NCBI RefSeq assembly: GCF_000003605.2
Contig: NW_003105107.1
Span: 208,288 to 271,282, forward strand
Direction of reading: 5' to 3'
DNA from: Saccoglossus kowalevskii
Taxonomy: Eukaryota > Hemichordata > Enteropneusta > Harrimaniidae
DNA length: 62,995 nt
Shown: positions 46,926-56,999 of the stretch, piece by piece
Numbering within the stretch: the stretch's first letter is position 1
Layout: every line of letters starts with the position of its first letter
Program-made: the position numbers and the translations under genes
Notes under the pieces: model-generated
Database searches by the model: none
What the model was told of the DNA's origin: nothing
What the model saw: only the letters and a program-made list of their open reading frames with translations

Positions 46926-48405
46926 CTAAGAGTATTCTAAATAATATATATGGCATACATTTATATTTTCGTGTGTGATGAACGCTGCTTTTTCACCAGT
47001 GGTATTTGTAGATAACTATGATATGGTTGACCCATCAAATTTATGCCTTCACCACTACAGTAAAGTTAATGATAACTTTTTATACCATACACACCTGCTT
47101 TTCCAGTAGCTAGTACAAACGAATATGTGGTACTCTGAAATCACTGTCTCCATGCTTAAGCTGCATATATGTGGTTTTCCTGGAATCTATCATGGCTCCC
47201 TCACAAAATGTTCGAGCTTATTAAGTTTATTTTTAATAATTCATTTGAATAAGTCGCTTCCTTGCTCAAATACAAACATACTTACTTTTGAGAATTATAT
47301 AATTAACTAACTTCTGCTGGAGGTCATGTAACTTTTCCCAATGATGAAATTAACCCCGAGTAGGTTAACTGACCATGGGTGGCTCTAAAATTAAATTAAA
47401 AAATCAGCGATAGTGGTGACAGATCAGTGTTCAAAGAGACTTAAAGAGATCTATAGTATGTTATGCATTTCATGAGCTCGCATTGTCTGTCTAACTTGCA
47501 TAATTACGCTCACCCAATCCCACGCACATACTACATTCTGCAATTGTATTTATGCTGAATCATTAAAATACATATAACATGTAGAGATTGATTTCATAGT
47601 GTTTGTATTAAATTAATATGGCTTGTGGACAAAAGGTTGAATGTTTGCCAGATGAGGGCGTGGTGATTTGCCATTTTTGTGTTTTATCAATTGAGTATGG
47701 AAATATTTAAGTTAAAATATATTGAAATTTGGTTGAGCATATATATTGTGCAGGTTTTGAATAGCTGCTAAGTTATAAGTTGGGAACTGCGTTACGTATG
47801 GCATATAAATTACCTCCAAGCTAGGGAGTAGATACGTCGTGCAAGGGTCTGAACCATGATCGACCTAAGGGGTCCGATTTGACTACGTAAAACAGAGAAT
47901 TGCAGAGCTTGAAAGGAGTTGCAGAGCATGAGACGAGCTGCAGTGTATAAACGGAGTTCTCGCACGTGGTTGCTGCCCTTGCTGTGCGCCGGACCCGTTT
48001 TGCCGTTGAGATAACGTGGTTGTGTTCTTCTTTGTGGAGTCTTATGACCGGCTGACGAGCGAATTCAAGAATTCGGAAGAGACTTATTATTTGCTAATGA
48101 AAACGTCGTTTCTCGTCGAACTGTGAGTACAATACACCTCGTCAAGACCACAGACTCTCGCCGAATTATTAACCCAACGAACTGGCACTGATTTAGAGAC
48201 ATGCTCATAGTTGAATATATTTTTGTAGTGATTATTATTATAGAAAACGTCCACCTGTCATATTAAACTACTAGATATTATTTGTAATGTTAATATTTAT
48301 TCACCCTGGCCCAGGCTCGCTGTTATTACTATCACTACTGATTGGACTAGTACAATAAATCTAGTTTCGTAGCATTTTATTGTGTCATTCTTCCATTACC
48401 GGAAG
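46926..48405. other. Unassigned; right part may be an LTR
   Basis: 46926-47800 shows nothing recognisable. From about 47820 the base composition becomes more GC-rich, with an AATAAA near 48354 and sequence leading directly to the PBS-like site at 48406, as expected of a retroelement LTR. I could not fix its 5' boundary and found no second LTR. Confidence 0.3.
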
Positions 48406-48416
48406 TGGGGGCTCGT
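48406..48416 (+). other. Primer-binding-site-like sequence (tRNA-Pro type)
   Basis: TGGGGGCTCGT equals the start of the primer-binding site complementary to the 3' end of proline tRNA used by many LTR elements. It follows a GC-richer LTR-like stretch containing a poly(A) signal. The match covers 11 bases only, so chance is possible. Confidence 0.35.
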
Positions 48417-48602
48417 ACCATACGTTAGTTTCAGGGGCTTGGTTCTAATTAGACCTTGTCCCGGGGATGTAACAACAGTTTGCTCTGAGACTATTCTGAC
48501 TTGAATGGTACAGATGTTCAATTAAACCTTGGACTTGCTCTGAGTTCTGCAACAAAATACATATTACTATGTAATAATGTTTTTTAACACCACAATTTGT
48601 GA

Positions 48603-48914
48603 ACTTGCACCACAATTATTTCACTGAAGTCGTACAGGGAATTACCAGATATCTTATGTTGTCCTGAAACAAGTGTCATACCAGTCATGCCAGACCACCA
48701 CTGTATGCTGCATAGTGAAGTGGAGACTTGTCCTGAAACAATTGTCATGCCAGACCACTACTGTATGCTTCTTAGTGAAGTGGAGACTTGTCCTGAAACA
48801 AGTGTAATACCAGACCACCACTGTATGCTGCATAGTGAAGTGGAATATTATTGTCCTGGAACAAGTGAATTCATGTTGCCATGTTCTCGTCTTGGAACAG
48901 AGTGGTTAAATTAG
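48603..48914 (+). CDS. ORF with three in-frame 60-bp repeats (unidentified)
   Basis: Open from just after a TGA (48600) to the stop at 48914, about 103 codons. It holds three 20-residue units that start MPDHHCMLHSEVETCPETIV, MPDHYCMLLSEVETCPETSV and IPDHHCMLHSEVE. The unit is exactly 60 bp, so the frame is kept, and two cysteines and the PDH(H/Y)C motif recur. A partial unit (CCPETSVIPV) precedes them. No known family. It may be a real exon, or a minisatellite that happens to be open. It lies 190 bp after a PBS-like site, so a gag-like reading is also possible. Confidence 0.35.
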   Translation, partial: TCTTIISLKSYRELPDILCCPETSVIPVMPDHHCMLHSEVETCPETIVMPDHYCMLLSEVETCPETSVIPDHHCMLHSEVEYYCPGTSEFMLPCSRLGTEWLN

Positions 48915-48999
48915 AAATTCTCCATTAGGGGTTATTGATGAGCTGATTTGCCTATGAACATTTTTACTGCTGCATGATTAGCCTTGCCGGTTTGAGCAC

Positions 49000-49350
49000 T
49001 TCTAAAACATTGCTTAATTTTTTATTATACCATCTTGGAAGGCTTGAACTTGTCCTTTGTGATGTAACTCAATCTGTACCAAATCCAGGTTTGCAGTTTC
49101 AAGTTCATTTAAAAAGTCAACAAAAGTTGCAATATCAGTCTGAAATTTCTGGATAGAAACGAACCCCTTCTTCACCCCTTCTGTTGCTCGACCCGGCCAA
49201 GCTTTGGTGAGATGCTCAAAGTGAGCAAGTACAATGATATACAAGCTATTGGTGGCCTTGCAAATATCCAACGACTACCTTTGAGGTTTGTTGGCTTTGG
49301 GTCATGCTCTTTCATAGCTTCGGCTACAGACGGCAAATCCCTCAGGGCTT
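49000..49350 (-). pseudogene. hAT transposase remnant (ZNF862/C17orf113-like region)
   Basis: Minus strand near 49340-49265 reads PSVAEAMKEHDPKPTNLKGS then RWI, the 'L..v....l.Kp.....tRW..H' segment of hAT-type transposases and of domesticated relatives such as ZNF862. In a second frame the ORF 49271-49014 gives SLYIIVLAHFEHLTKAWPGR followed by a helical run, matching the downstream part of the domain (a Y.-.i-.HLE-like helix after the tRW block). One frame change separates them. No BED finger and no dimerisation region are visible. It may be a trace of an autonomous relative of the hAT-like MITE family in this window, but that link is inference. Confidence 0.45.
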
Positions 49351-49560
49351 TAAGTGGGTAGTGATATGCTTGTGTACTTTGTGGTCATCCGCCATAATTT
49401 TCCCACAATTCCTATGGCGACTACTCAACCTTAAGTTTTTGCATCACATTTATGTGATATTAGCCTTGTACATTCACCCATGGAATTTCGGTACAATTTG
49501 GCCACCTTTATGTGGTTTATATTTAAAATGTTCAAAATTACAGTATTTAACATCCGAATA

Positions 49561-50849
49561 AACCAGAGCAAATATGGTTCTATAATCAAGTCTGAGAATC
49601 ACCTCAAAGCACAACGTTTATTGGGAATGGAGAATCTTGATATTCAAAACCGTTAAATTATTGTGGTTGAGACATTACCATGGACAACTATATAATTTGT
49701 GTACTAATTGGAATGCATCAAATAATAATCTTAAGTGTCAAAGTCAATTCAATACACATCATGCCCATGTCAAAATTATTATTCGTGAAGACAAAATGGC
49801 CACCAATGAGCACAATACAATTGATTACTGCTGTATATATAGGGCGGGTTTAATTTTTTTTTACATTTAAATGCTCTACATTAAAAGCCAGTAAACATTC
49901 AAATTTGACAATAGAATATATTTATTCTTTCACAGTCCAGTGAATATCCTTGCAACAAAAATAACGCTGAAATTCAACCAAGTGAATACTTTCTCATCTA
50001 CAGTACCTGGAATCATCATATATTTCAATTAATAACTAATCATGTCTGTATTATCTAGTATACCAATGACACAATTGAGTAGAAAATTATTACACATAAA
50101 TGCCAATTTGACTTCACTTCTGAGACGTATTAGATCTGCTACATTGATGGGTTTTTTTTCTTCAAAAATACCAGTAATGTTTTTTTCATTAATGCGTCTA
50201 TGAAACATCTTGGTGCAAACCTGCAGTTATAGATAATAAAACAGGGAAAATATAGCTACAGCATGAACTAACTGACAAGTCGTCAAGTCAATAAAAAAGC
50301 CCCCACATAAACTTTCAAGAAATAGATGTACAAAGTATATTGTGTATGAAGTTCGACTTGATTATTAAATTGTCTATCAACATATGTTATGTATTATATG
50401 TCCCTACATGTGAATTTTGAATGAGATTGGTCAATGCATTTCAAAGTTAAGCATTTTTTCTTATAAAAAATGACAGTTGTGAAATTAAACGTTGGCCTCC
50501 ATTTTGAAAATAATAACACACACATAAAAACAATACAATTGCCATGAGTGGGCCAGTCTGTGATGGTAACAATGCTAACTGATACAGGACATGTAAAAGG
50601 AAAATGTATGCAAGAAACAGAAAAAATGACAATTGTATCCATCTTGGTTTTATTTGATATCAAAAAAGGAGCATATAAAGGCGAGCAACTTGTTTTTTCT
50701 TTTCTTTTTGTATTTAAAGCATTTTTATTGAGTCAATTTACATAAACACATAACACATAGTTACATGTATGTGTACCAAAAAATTACATTGCACAACAAA
50801 CAAGTACAAAGTCTCCACAAAAATATTACAATTTTTTCAGGTAGTCATG
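49561..50849. other. No recognised feature
   Basis: AT-rich spacer; short frames at 50394-50745 lack domain features. Confidence 0.5.
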
Positions 50850-51330
50850 TTGATATGCTAGGTCGTTGCTACAATTTTCATAAATTTTCCCCATTTTTTT
50901 AAATGTTTTCCCAATTTACCTTTTCTGTTTGCAATCAAGTACTCAGTTTTCTGTACCTTCTGCACGAAGTCTTTAAATTCCTCAAATTTTGGCTTTTTAC
51001 CCCGACATCTGCAAATATAAATAAACCTCCTGGCTACCAAAAGCAAAAAGTTTAACAGGAGGGGGAGAAGACTATCACCAAACAAGAAGCATTCTGGGTC
51101 GTTTACCCGAGGGAAACTCAGTTTTGTCCCCCATATCATATAAGGTATCCCAAAATAATTTTACTACTGGACATGATGAAGCAGATTTTCGTCAGGCCCC
51201 TTACAGAACGTACAGGCTCCTGATTCAATTTTTGGTGGGGTCATTTTACAAAGAACAGAGTTGGTTACCAGGATATTGTGGCTGATTTTCCATTGAAATT
51301 CCCTGAAACTTGTTTTTCTTAGACATCTTT
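50850..51330 (-). pseudogene. LINE (L1/Tx1-like) ORF2 C-terminal remnant
   Basis: Minus strand: TNSVLCKMTPPKIESGACTF and C-x2-C-x8-H in ACTFCKGPDENLLHHV (51260-51185), a stop pair, then LFGDSLLPLLLNFLLLVARR and FIYICRCRGKKPKFEEFKDF with KWGKF near the end (51139-50858). This order, a CxxC-H knuckle followed by a hydrophobic 'l..lnfilllar.yIy.cr....P....f' block, is that of the C-terminus of LINE ORF2 proteins. The 3' part resembles, by position, the remnant at 4376-5135 in the other orientation. No RT core. Confidence 0.6.
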
Positions 51331-52417
51331 CTGAATTGATCAGGAAGGATGTGGCAACCTTTACAATCCCTATTTCCCTTGCTTACATTATGTTAGGCTG
51401 CAGAACTAAAACAATATTTCCACATTTGATTCATCACTGTTTTATTCATCCACAAAATTACCTTACAAAATCGGTTGTATAAACATAAAAACACCTTTGC
51501 CAGTGCTTTATGTGCACATCCCTTTTTTATTTATTATGCCTTCTTTTATGTTGTAATATACAATTATATGTTGAAAACGAGAATAGTAGGATATGTCGTC
51601 AGTGGTTTACTGGGGTCAGAGGATAAACAGCAGTCTTATTGGCATTGCAATATAATTTTGCTGCGTGATCTTTGGAAAATGGATGATATGCATTGACAAG
51701 TTCATCAAGCTGTTCCTGCTTTAGTGAAGGCTGATGATGAAATGAAACTGTTGTTCTGCATGAACAGAGCGGAGTTGGCGACATTCAAAACTGTTGAATT
51801 GACTATATTGCAACAGCAGCAGCATTGATCATGTTCACAGAAGAGATGATAATCTTGATTATATCGGAAGACCATGTGACCCACTCAAAATGCTAAAAAT
51901 TAGCTTTATCAACTGTGAAGACTGGAAGAGCGAATATGTTGTTGAAATGTTTCCTGGTATTATCAGTGTCTAAGTTTTTTCACAACATTACCATATCACA
52001 AATGGAACACGTAGTCTGTGGAGGTGACGAAATCTCTGATACTTTAATTAATAAATAAATAAATAAAAGATTCTGCGACACACATAATGAACATTCTAGG
52101 GACAACCCTGCCCCAGCATTGCCACCCATAACAAAATTCTTTGCTGCAACATACAAGTTTTTCAGAGTACTGAGTTTAAATTGTTTTCAATTATAAATAT
52201 TCTGAAATTAATAGCCATCATGTGAACCTTTTTTGCGTTTTGTATCTTTGAAGTTATTAATATAATTTATTTCACATCTTGTGGAACTGGCGTTTTGTAT
52301 CTATGTGTGGTGTGTTCAACAAAGACAGAAATGTTTAAGAGTCAACATCAATAAGTTTTCAAAGATTAGGTTATACTATAATTAGTTAATTAATCTCATT
52401 AAGTAAATACATACACA
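51331..52417. other. No recognised feature
   Basis: Minor open frames only (for example minus 51784-51599, QPSLKQEQLDELVNAYHPFS). AT-rich with an (AAAT)n-like run at 52050. Confidence 0.45.
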
Positions 52418-52659
52418 CTAACAGCAGGGATGACTTGACATAAAATGTAAATTGGGAATATATGCCAGATACACAGTTTCATTATCTATGGCTTCTGGTG
52501 GAGTTATTATTCCAGTAATGTTTGGTGCAACGATTTTGACCTGACTTTTCAACATTATTGCTACTACTGTGACCATTATCTGGTTGCCCCACGTACCGGG
52601 ATTTTGCATATCATTCCAAGCTCTTGTCCATATATGTAAAAAACTGCATTCGCGATTTC
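52418..52659 (-). CDS. OTU-like cysteine protease domain, C-terminal exon
   Basis: An exon-like frame begins after the acceptor GTATATACAG (ends 52660) in phase 1 and runs open to a stop at 52418. It reads TRAWNDMQNPGTWGNQIMVT, then VAIMLKSQVKIVAP, ITPPEA and YLAYIPNLHFMSSHP. This is the second half of an OTU deubiquitinase fold: W-G-x-x-(I/V) after PGTW, the 'a.mL...I.I' strand, and the late catalytic His as HF (usually HY). The catalytic Cys box (DGNCLF-type) would be in an upstream exon and was not found in the next few hundred bases. OTU domains occur both in host deubiquitinases and in animal transposon/retroelement proteins; given the surroundings the latter seems likelier. Confidence 0.5.
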
Positions 52660-53211
52660 CTGTATATACAGTTAAAAGTGCCTATTATCTAGTTTTATGT
52701 TGAACAAGACAATTGTTGACATTTGCATGACTTGGTCAGTGAATACAGTTAAAATGAGTACAATGCTACTTGCACATGGACATTCTTGAAATCACTTTTT
52801 TCGGCCCATTACATTTGGGAAATATTTTACAATCAGATTCATTACCTTTATCTTTTGAACTGACCATGAAGTTATTTGGCGTAGTTAGATTTTGTAGCTA
52901 CAATATTGACTTCACATGTTAGCTCTCTATATCCACACATCGACACACATGAACAAACTGAGAAATACACAGTAAAATTAGTCTCAGCAATGTGTATTTC
53001 TCAATTTATCGAGTATAAAATTATTGGAAGGAATTGGGAAATTTATTCACCACTGGCAGAACCCCGAGGAAGTGACTGTTATGACTTTCTCACTTGCGTA
53101 ACTATGACTTTCTCATCTGCATTCACAAATCATTCAGCTTAGAGCGTTCTCGGAGAGCATCGACGTGGCACGCGTAGAACTCCCAAAAGCGTGGAACGCG
53201 CCGCAGCGATC

Positions 53212-53604
53212 CTAGATGCGACATTTCAGTAGCTGCTTTGCTGTACATATTTCCTTCACATCCAGTGCCATAATCCAGAGCGCTGACCATTTTCCTTCCT
53301 GGTTTGCCTTCTGTCTCACGTTTTCCTTCACGTAAAATGGACGAGCTATATCTACTTCTGGGGTCTTGCCAATTCTCGTTTCAATAGCCATAATGTAGTA
53401 GCAAAGGCCAACGATGTGACATGGACATACTGGTGGCAGAGGACACAATTTCTTCGCATGCACTTTATAAGTATTACTGTAAGTATGCTGGTAAGTGACC
53501 TCTGTTTCATGTCTTGTGTTACTAGTGGTGCTGTCAATGTTCTCAATAAGATCAAGTTCTGGAATATTAACCAGTGGTTTACTCTCCAGTAGCTCTTTAA
53601 TTTT
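53212..53604 (-). CDS. Unidentified coding-like ORF (130 codons)
   Basis: Open from just after a TAA (53605-53607) to the stop at 53212. It begins KIKELLESKPLVNIPELDLI, then a Thr/Ser-rich acidic part, then a Cys-bearing stretch KKLCPLPPVCPCHIVGLCYY and a basic end (VRQKANQEGKWSAL). The composition looks like real protein. No family recognised; no good splice acceptor at its 5' side. Same strand as the OTU exon 550 bp away, so they may be parts of one element. Confidence 0.3.
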   Translation of the reverse strand, partial: KIKELLESKPLVNIPELDLIENIDSTTSNTRHETEVTYQHTYSNTYKVHAKKLCPLPPVCPCHIVGLCYYIMAIETRIGKTPEVDIARPFYVKENVRQKANQEGKWSALWIMALDVKEICTAKQLLKCRI

Positions 53605-53916
53605 TTATTTCATGCAGTAATTTGAACAGCAACCCTGACTCTTCAAAACTCATAGATGTAGTAACTCCGTAGTACTATGTTTCTTACCCAATTCACAATA
53701 GCAGGATATATTGATTGGACAGCATCAGTCACCAATGGGGGGTCTTGTTTTTTTCTTTTATCTTTAACTCAGAAAAATGGTAGACACAAATTCCCCATAG
53801 TACACTCTAAGGTACCTAAATAATGTTGAAAGTTGTATCATACGACATAAACTGTGGAAGTGCCAGGTTGTTTTACTGATAGTTCCAAAATAATGCTGGT
53901 GTCATTATACAGCTCA

Positions 53917-54132
53917 CTATGTGTCACTTTCAAAAGTTAATACGTACGGATGAAAATTTTCCGAATTAATTGATGAAATTAAATGAAGGATGCATTGATA
54001 CGATTTCCTATTCAATGTATAGCATTGCTCCACCACTTGCTGTCTCATCTTCAATACTTCGGATAACACTTTTCTGAACTGAAATTCAGTATCATGTTTT
54101 ATTCTGTTTTGACAACTTTGATAGTCTTTCAT
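53917..54132 (-). other. Coding-like frame, unidentified
   Basis: Starts MKDYQSCQNRIKHDTEFQFR and continues KVLSEVLKMRQQVVEQCYTL, a probable amphipathic helix, to a stop at 53917. Same strand as the ORFs at 53212 and 52418. I do not recognise it. Confidence 0.25.
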
Positions 54133-54950
54133 CGCCTAAATAATGTTTTGGTTCTCTGTTGTTACTTGCATTTAGACAATGTGTTCTTATGTTGACTATT
54201 GGGATCCTTAATGTAAAGGTAACGAATAAGGATGAGAGTTTCCCTGGTTTCTTGTTATCTGCCTATGAAACCCAGCGATATTGGTTATTGCGATTCTTCT
54301 TTCGGGCTTTATATACATAAACATCTCCACCTTCAGTTTTTATAGGAGGCACACTCATTAATATGTATGAAGTGGGCGGTCATTTTCAGAAAACACCAAC
54401 ATCATTTGAATCCATATTCCGTATAGTAAATATTTGTTAAAGACAAAAGAAGTACAGCAACGGTCAATAACAAAGGTCAAGCTAGCGAGTTAGTTTGGGT
54501 GAGATTTTTATTTCATAGCGCTTTAGTGAGGTTCGTTATAGTTTGATTTACAACATTGACAAAAACAGCAACGGGACTGTCGGTCACACATGTTTTCATA
54601 ATTTATGGAATGAGTGATTGAAATAATTAATCTTGGGATTTATCTAAATAACTAACTTGTTCACATATTTAAATGATACCAATCGTGTTTAATATTAATT
54701 GATAACAAAAATAGACTAAACGTGACAATGACAATAGGGTCAACACTAAAGCTCGCCAAACAATGTGAATTGTATGTGACTTGCAAATACATTTTTCATA
54801 ACAATTGAACTTTTATTAGTTTCATGGTAAAATAATATTCAAAGCAAAGCTATGTAAGAAGAATTAGACACTTTGTTCCTAGCTCAGCTATGTTTAATAG
54901 TTTAGTATTACCACACTGCAGTTACTACAGTATCGAGCGGGATTATCAGG
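54133..54950. other. No recognised feature
   Basis: AT-rich spacer. Confidence 0.5.
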
Positions 54951-54956
54951 GTCAGG

Positions 54957-55022
54957 ATGGAAAACACAGACAAAGTGGCACTTGCTTCTTTGGTAAAAGC
55001 GAGGGCTGTCAAAAGTGCTGTG
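54957..55022 (+). other. Candidate short first exon
   Basis: The ATG opens MENTDKVALASLVKARAVKS, ending at a good donor GTG|GTAAGG after 22 codons in phase 0. The next candidate exon on this strand is 55731-55883. Function unknown. Confidence 0.2.
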
Positions 55023-55730
55023 GTAAGGCAGAGTAGATGGGGTACATTACGTGGTATAGGTATCAAAAGCTGACGTTGCTGAAATTTAATGGTTTTCGAC
55101 CACCGTACCTGGAGAATTAACCCCCGGGGATGGAGCAGGATGTCATCCTGTGATAAGTACTTTCCATGAGTGAACTCACCATAGACAAAAGGTTGGATAA
55201 CCTAAAAAGACACACACGCATACTGCCAAATTAGTTCATCAACCGGCATGGATAAATTCAATAGGCTACGAGTTAGCGCTTATAAATTGAGCTAATTAGC
55301 CGGTTATCTGCGAGTGGATTAGAAAAACCTGATTCTAAATGGATTAAACATATTTATATACTGCCTAACTGAAGCTAAGAGGATGCGAGAAAAAAACAAA
55401 ATAGCGACACAACTGGTACAGGTTGATAGCCCATGGAGAAGCAGACACGAAGGTAAGAATTCCAGTTTGAATGATAATCGCATTTGGTATTTAGTCAAAA
55501 GGTAGCTGCCTGAAGCTGTGCCACATGCAGGTCTGAAGCTGATACTGTAATTGCCACTTGCCGATCTGATGAGATAAACAATCAGAGAGATGTGCATGCA
55601 GATCCGAGTATATAGTTTATCAAAATGTGACAAACAATCGGCTCATGGAGCCGGGAGATAGCATCTGGTATACAGTTTGTATCTCTGGATTATGTAGTGC
55701 TCTGAATATTTGAGGCATCCATGGCCATGA

Positions 55731-55883
55731 ATGTCTCTGGAACTGGATGATACCAGAAAATCGATGCTTAAAATACTAGAGAAAATGAAGCCACCACTGA
55801 ATATCACCCTGAAACTCGCGATTGAGTTTCCATTTATGGTTGCTGTCTTTAATATTGCTAACCGCATCCAGGACCCTATGAAG
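55731..55883 (+). other. Candidate exon ending in a consensus donor
   Basis: Frame MSLELDDTRKSMLKILEKMK continues PPLNITLKLAIEFPFMVAVF and ends ATGAAG|GTAAGT, a perfect 5' splice site, after 51 codons. A TGA directly precedes the ATG in this frame. The balanced composition suggests protein, but no family is recognised and no following exon was found. Confidence 0.3.
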
Positions 55884-56077
55884 GTAAGTTCTACCTCCAT
55901 GGACTACCTGTGATGCGCAGTTTAGCTTGCCTGCTTCCTGCTGCAGTTGCTGCTTAGTTGCTTTTCCTAGTTAGAAAACTCCTGCAAATTTTGGAGAAAT
56001 TTAAATTTAAAATGTTTATGCTTATGAAAATAACACAAAGATTGTCACAACAATACACCTGGCAGTTCTGTAATAAT

Positions 56078-56125
56078 GACGTTTATTCCTTTCAACGTTT
56101 CGCCCTAGAATTAGAGTTTCTTCAG
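56078..56125 (-). ncRNA. Hammerhead-ribozyme core (type I layout)
   Basis: On the minus strand the order is CTGAAGA (56125-56119), a stem II of five pairs CTCTA/TAGGG around a small loop, GAAA (56101-56098), stem III CGTT/AACG closed by ten bases, then T-C (56079-56078). This supplies every conserved core element: CUGANGA, GAAA, the A-U pair and a C at the cleavage site. Stem I would be open, as in type I hammerheads from retroelements, but the bases next to the core (GTCTTC and ATTATTAC) do not pair well; a CAGT/ACTG pairing further out is possible. Self-cleavage is therefore uncertain. A DIRS-like RT fragment lies 165 bp away on the same strand. Confidence 0.45.
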
Positions 56126-56221
56126 GAAGACTGTTGTAAAACAAATAGATACAGACAGTGTGTAAATGATTGTGATTCAAAATGGTACAGTAAAAATAAC
56201 ATGATTACAATGTATTTACAA

Positions 56222-56280
56222 AAATAATAATAATGTTTATGCTTAGATACAAAAATAATAATAATGTTTATGCTTAGATA
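56222..56280. repeat. Short tandem duplication
   Basis: AATAATAATAATGTTTATGC TTAGATA occurs twice in succession with an ACAAA junction; period 32 bp. Confidence 0.85.
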
Positions 56281-56289
56281 GAGCTACGG

Positions 56290-56515
56290 TACCCACCCTG
56301 CTGTCTATTTCAATGCTCTCACCAAGTTGCTCAAGTAAATATAAAAGAGCATTAAGGGGTAATTGACAAGTATAACAATCTTCAGAAATAACTAGAAAAT
56401 CATCAAGATACACTACGATAAAATTAAAACCTATAGGACATCATCCGTTTCACAGCCTGTGTGATTGCATTAAAAATATATGAGGAGCATTTAGCACCAA
56501 AAGGTAATCTGTATC
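56290..56515 (-). pseudogene. DIRS-like reverse transcriptase fragment
   Basis: Minus strand: YRLPFGAKCSSYIFNAITQA then VKRMM and a stop (56513-56430). After a frame change comes VVYLDDFLVISEDC, with the catalytic Asp pair of the RT, followed by LNALLYLLEQLGESIEID. The 'LPFG...sp.iFn.it.av.r.m' plus 'vYLDDfLv......C' pattern is characteristic of DIRS-type and related RTs. Only the palm section remains. Inactive. Confidence 0.6.
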
Positions 56516-56999
56516 ATACATGCAAGTAAAATTATTATGGTTACAAATTGCAATTTAAGACCAGTTGTTGACTCTCACATTTCGGTTTCAAGTGGTGTTG
56601 CTTCAACTGCCATCGTTCTTGTCATCTTTGCACTGCAGTATATTTTGACTATGTGTACGTCGTAACTATCAAGCATTGGTGCCAGTAATCTTTATCCTGC
56701 CTTGGCATTGGCTTTAAATTGTGTATACCAATAAACAAGCTGGTTGCTATATAGCTGGTAGTGAGGAGAAAGATTACATTGCCTAATCTGCCACTCAAGG
56801 TTACATATGCATAATAAAAAAAAAACATTTACATTTACATAATGTAAAATTATAACAGTAAACGCTCATAGGGCATCTTGTGCGCAGTTGTAAAGCATCA
56901 TTGTTTGGTATTTTGGGGACAGTCGTGTATCAACATGGATAATTCGCATAGAAAATTGGGCCCTACATTTACCAAGTGCTTATTAAAACATCGAATTGT

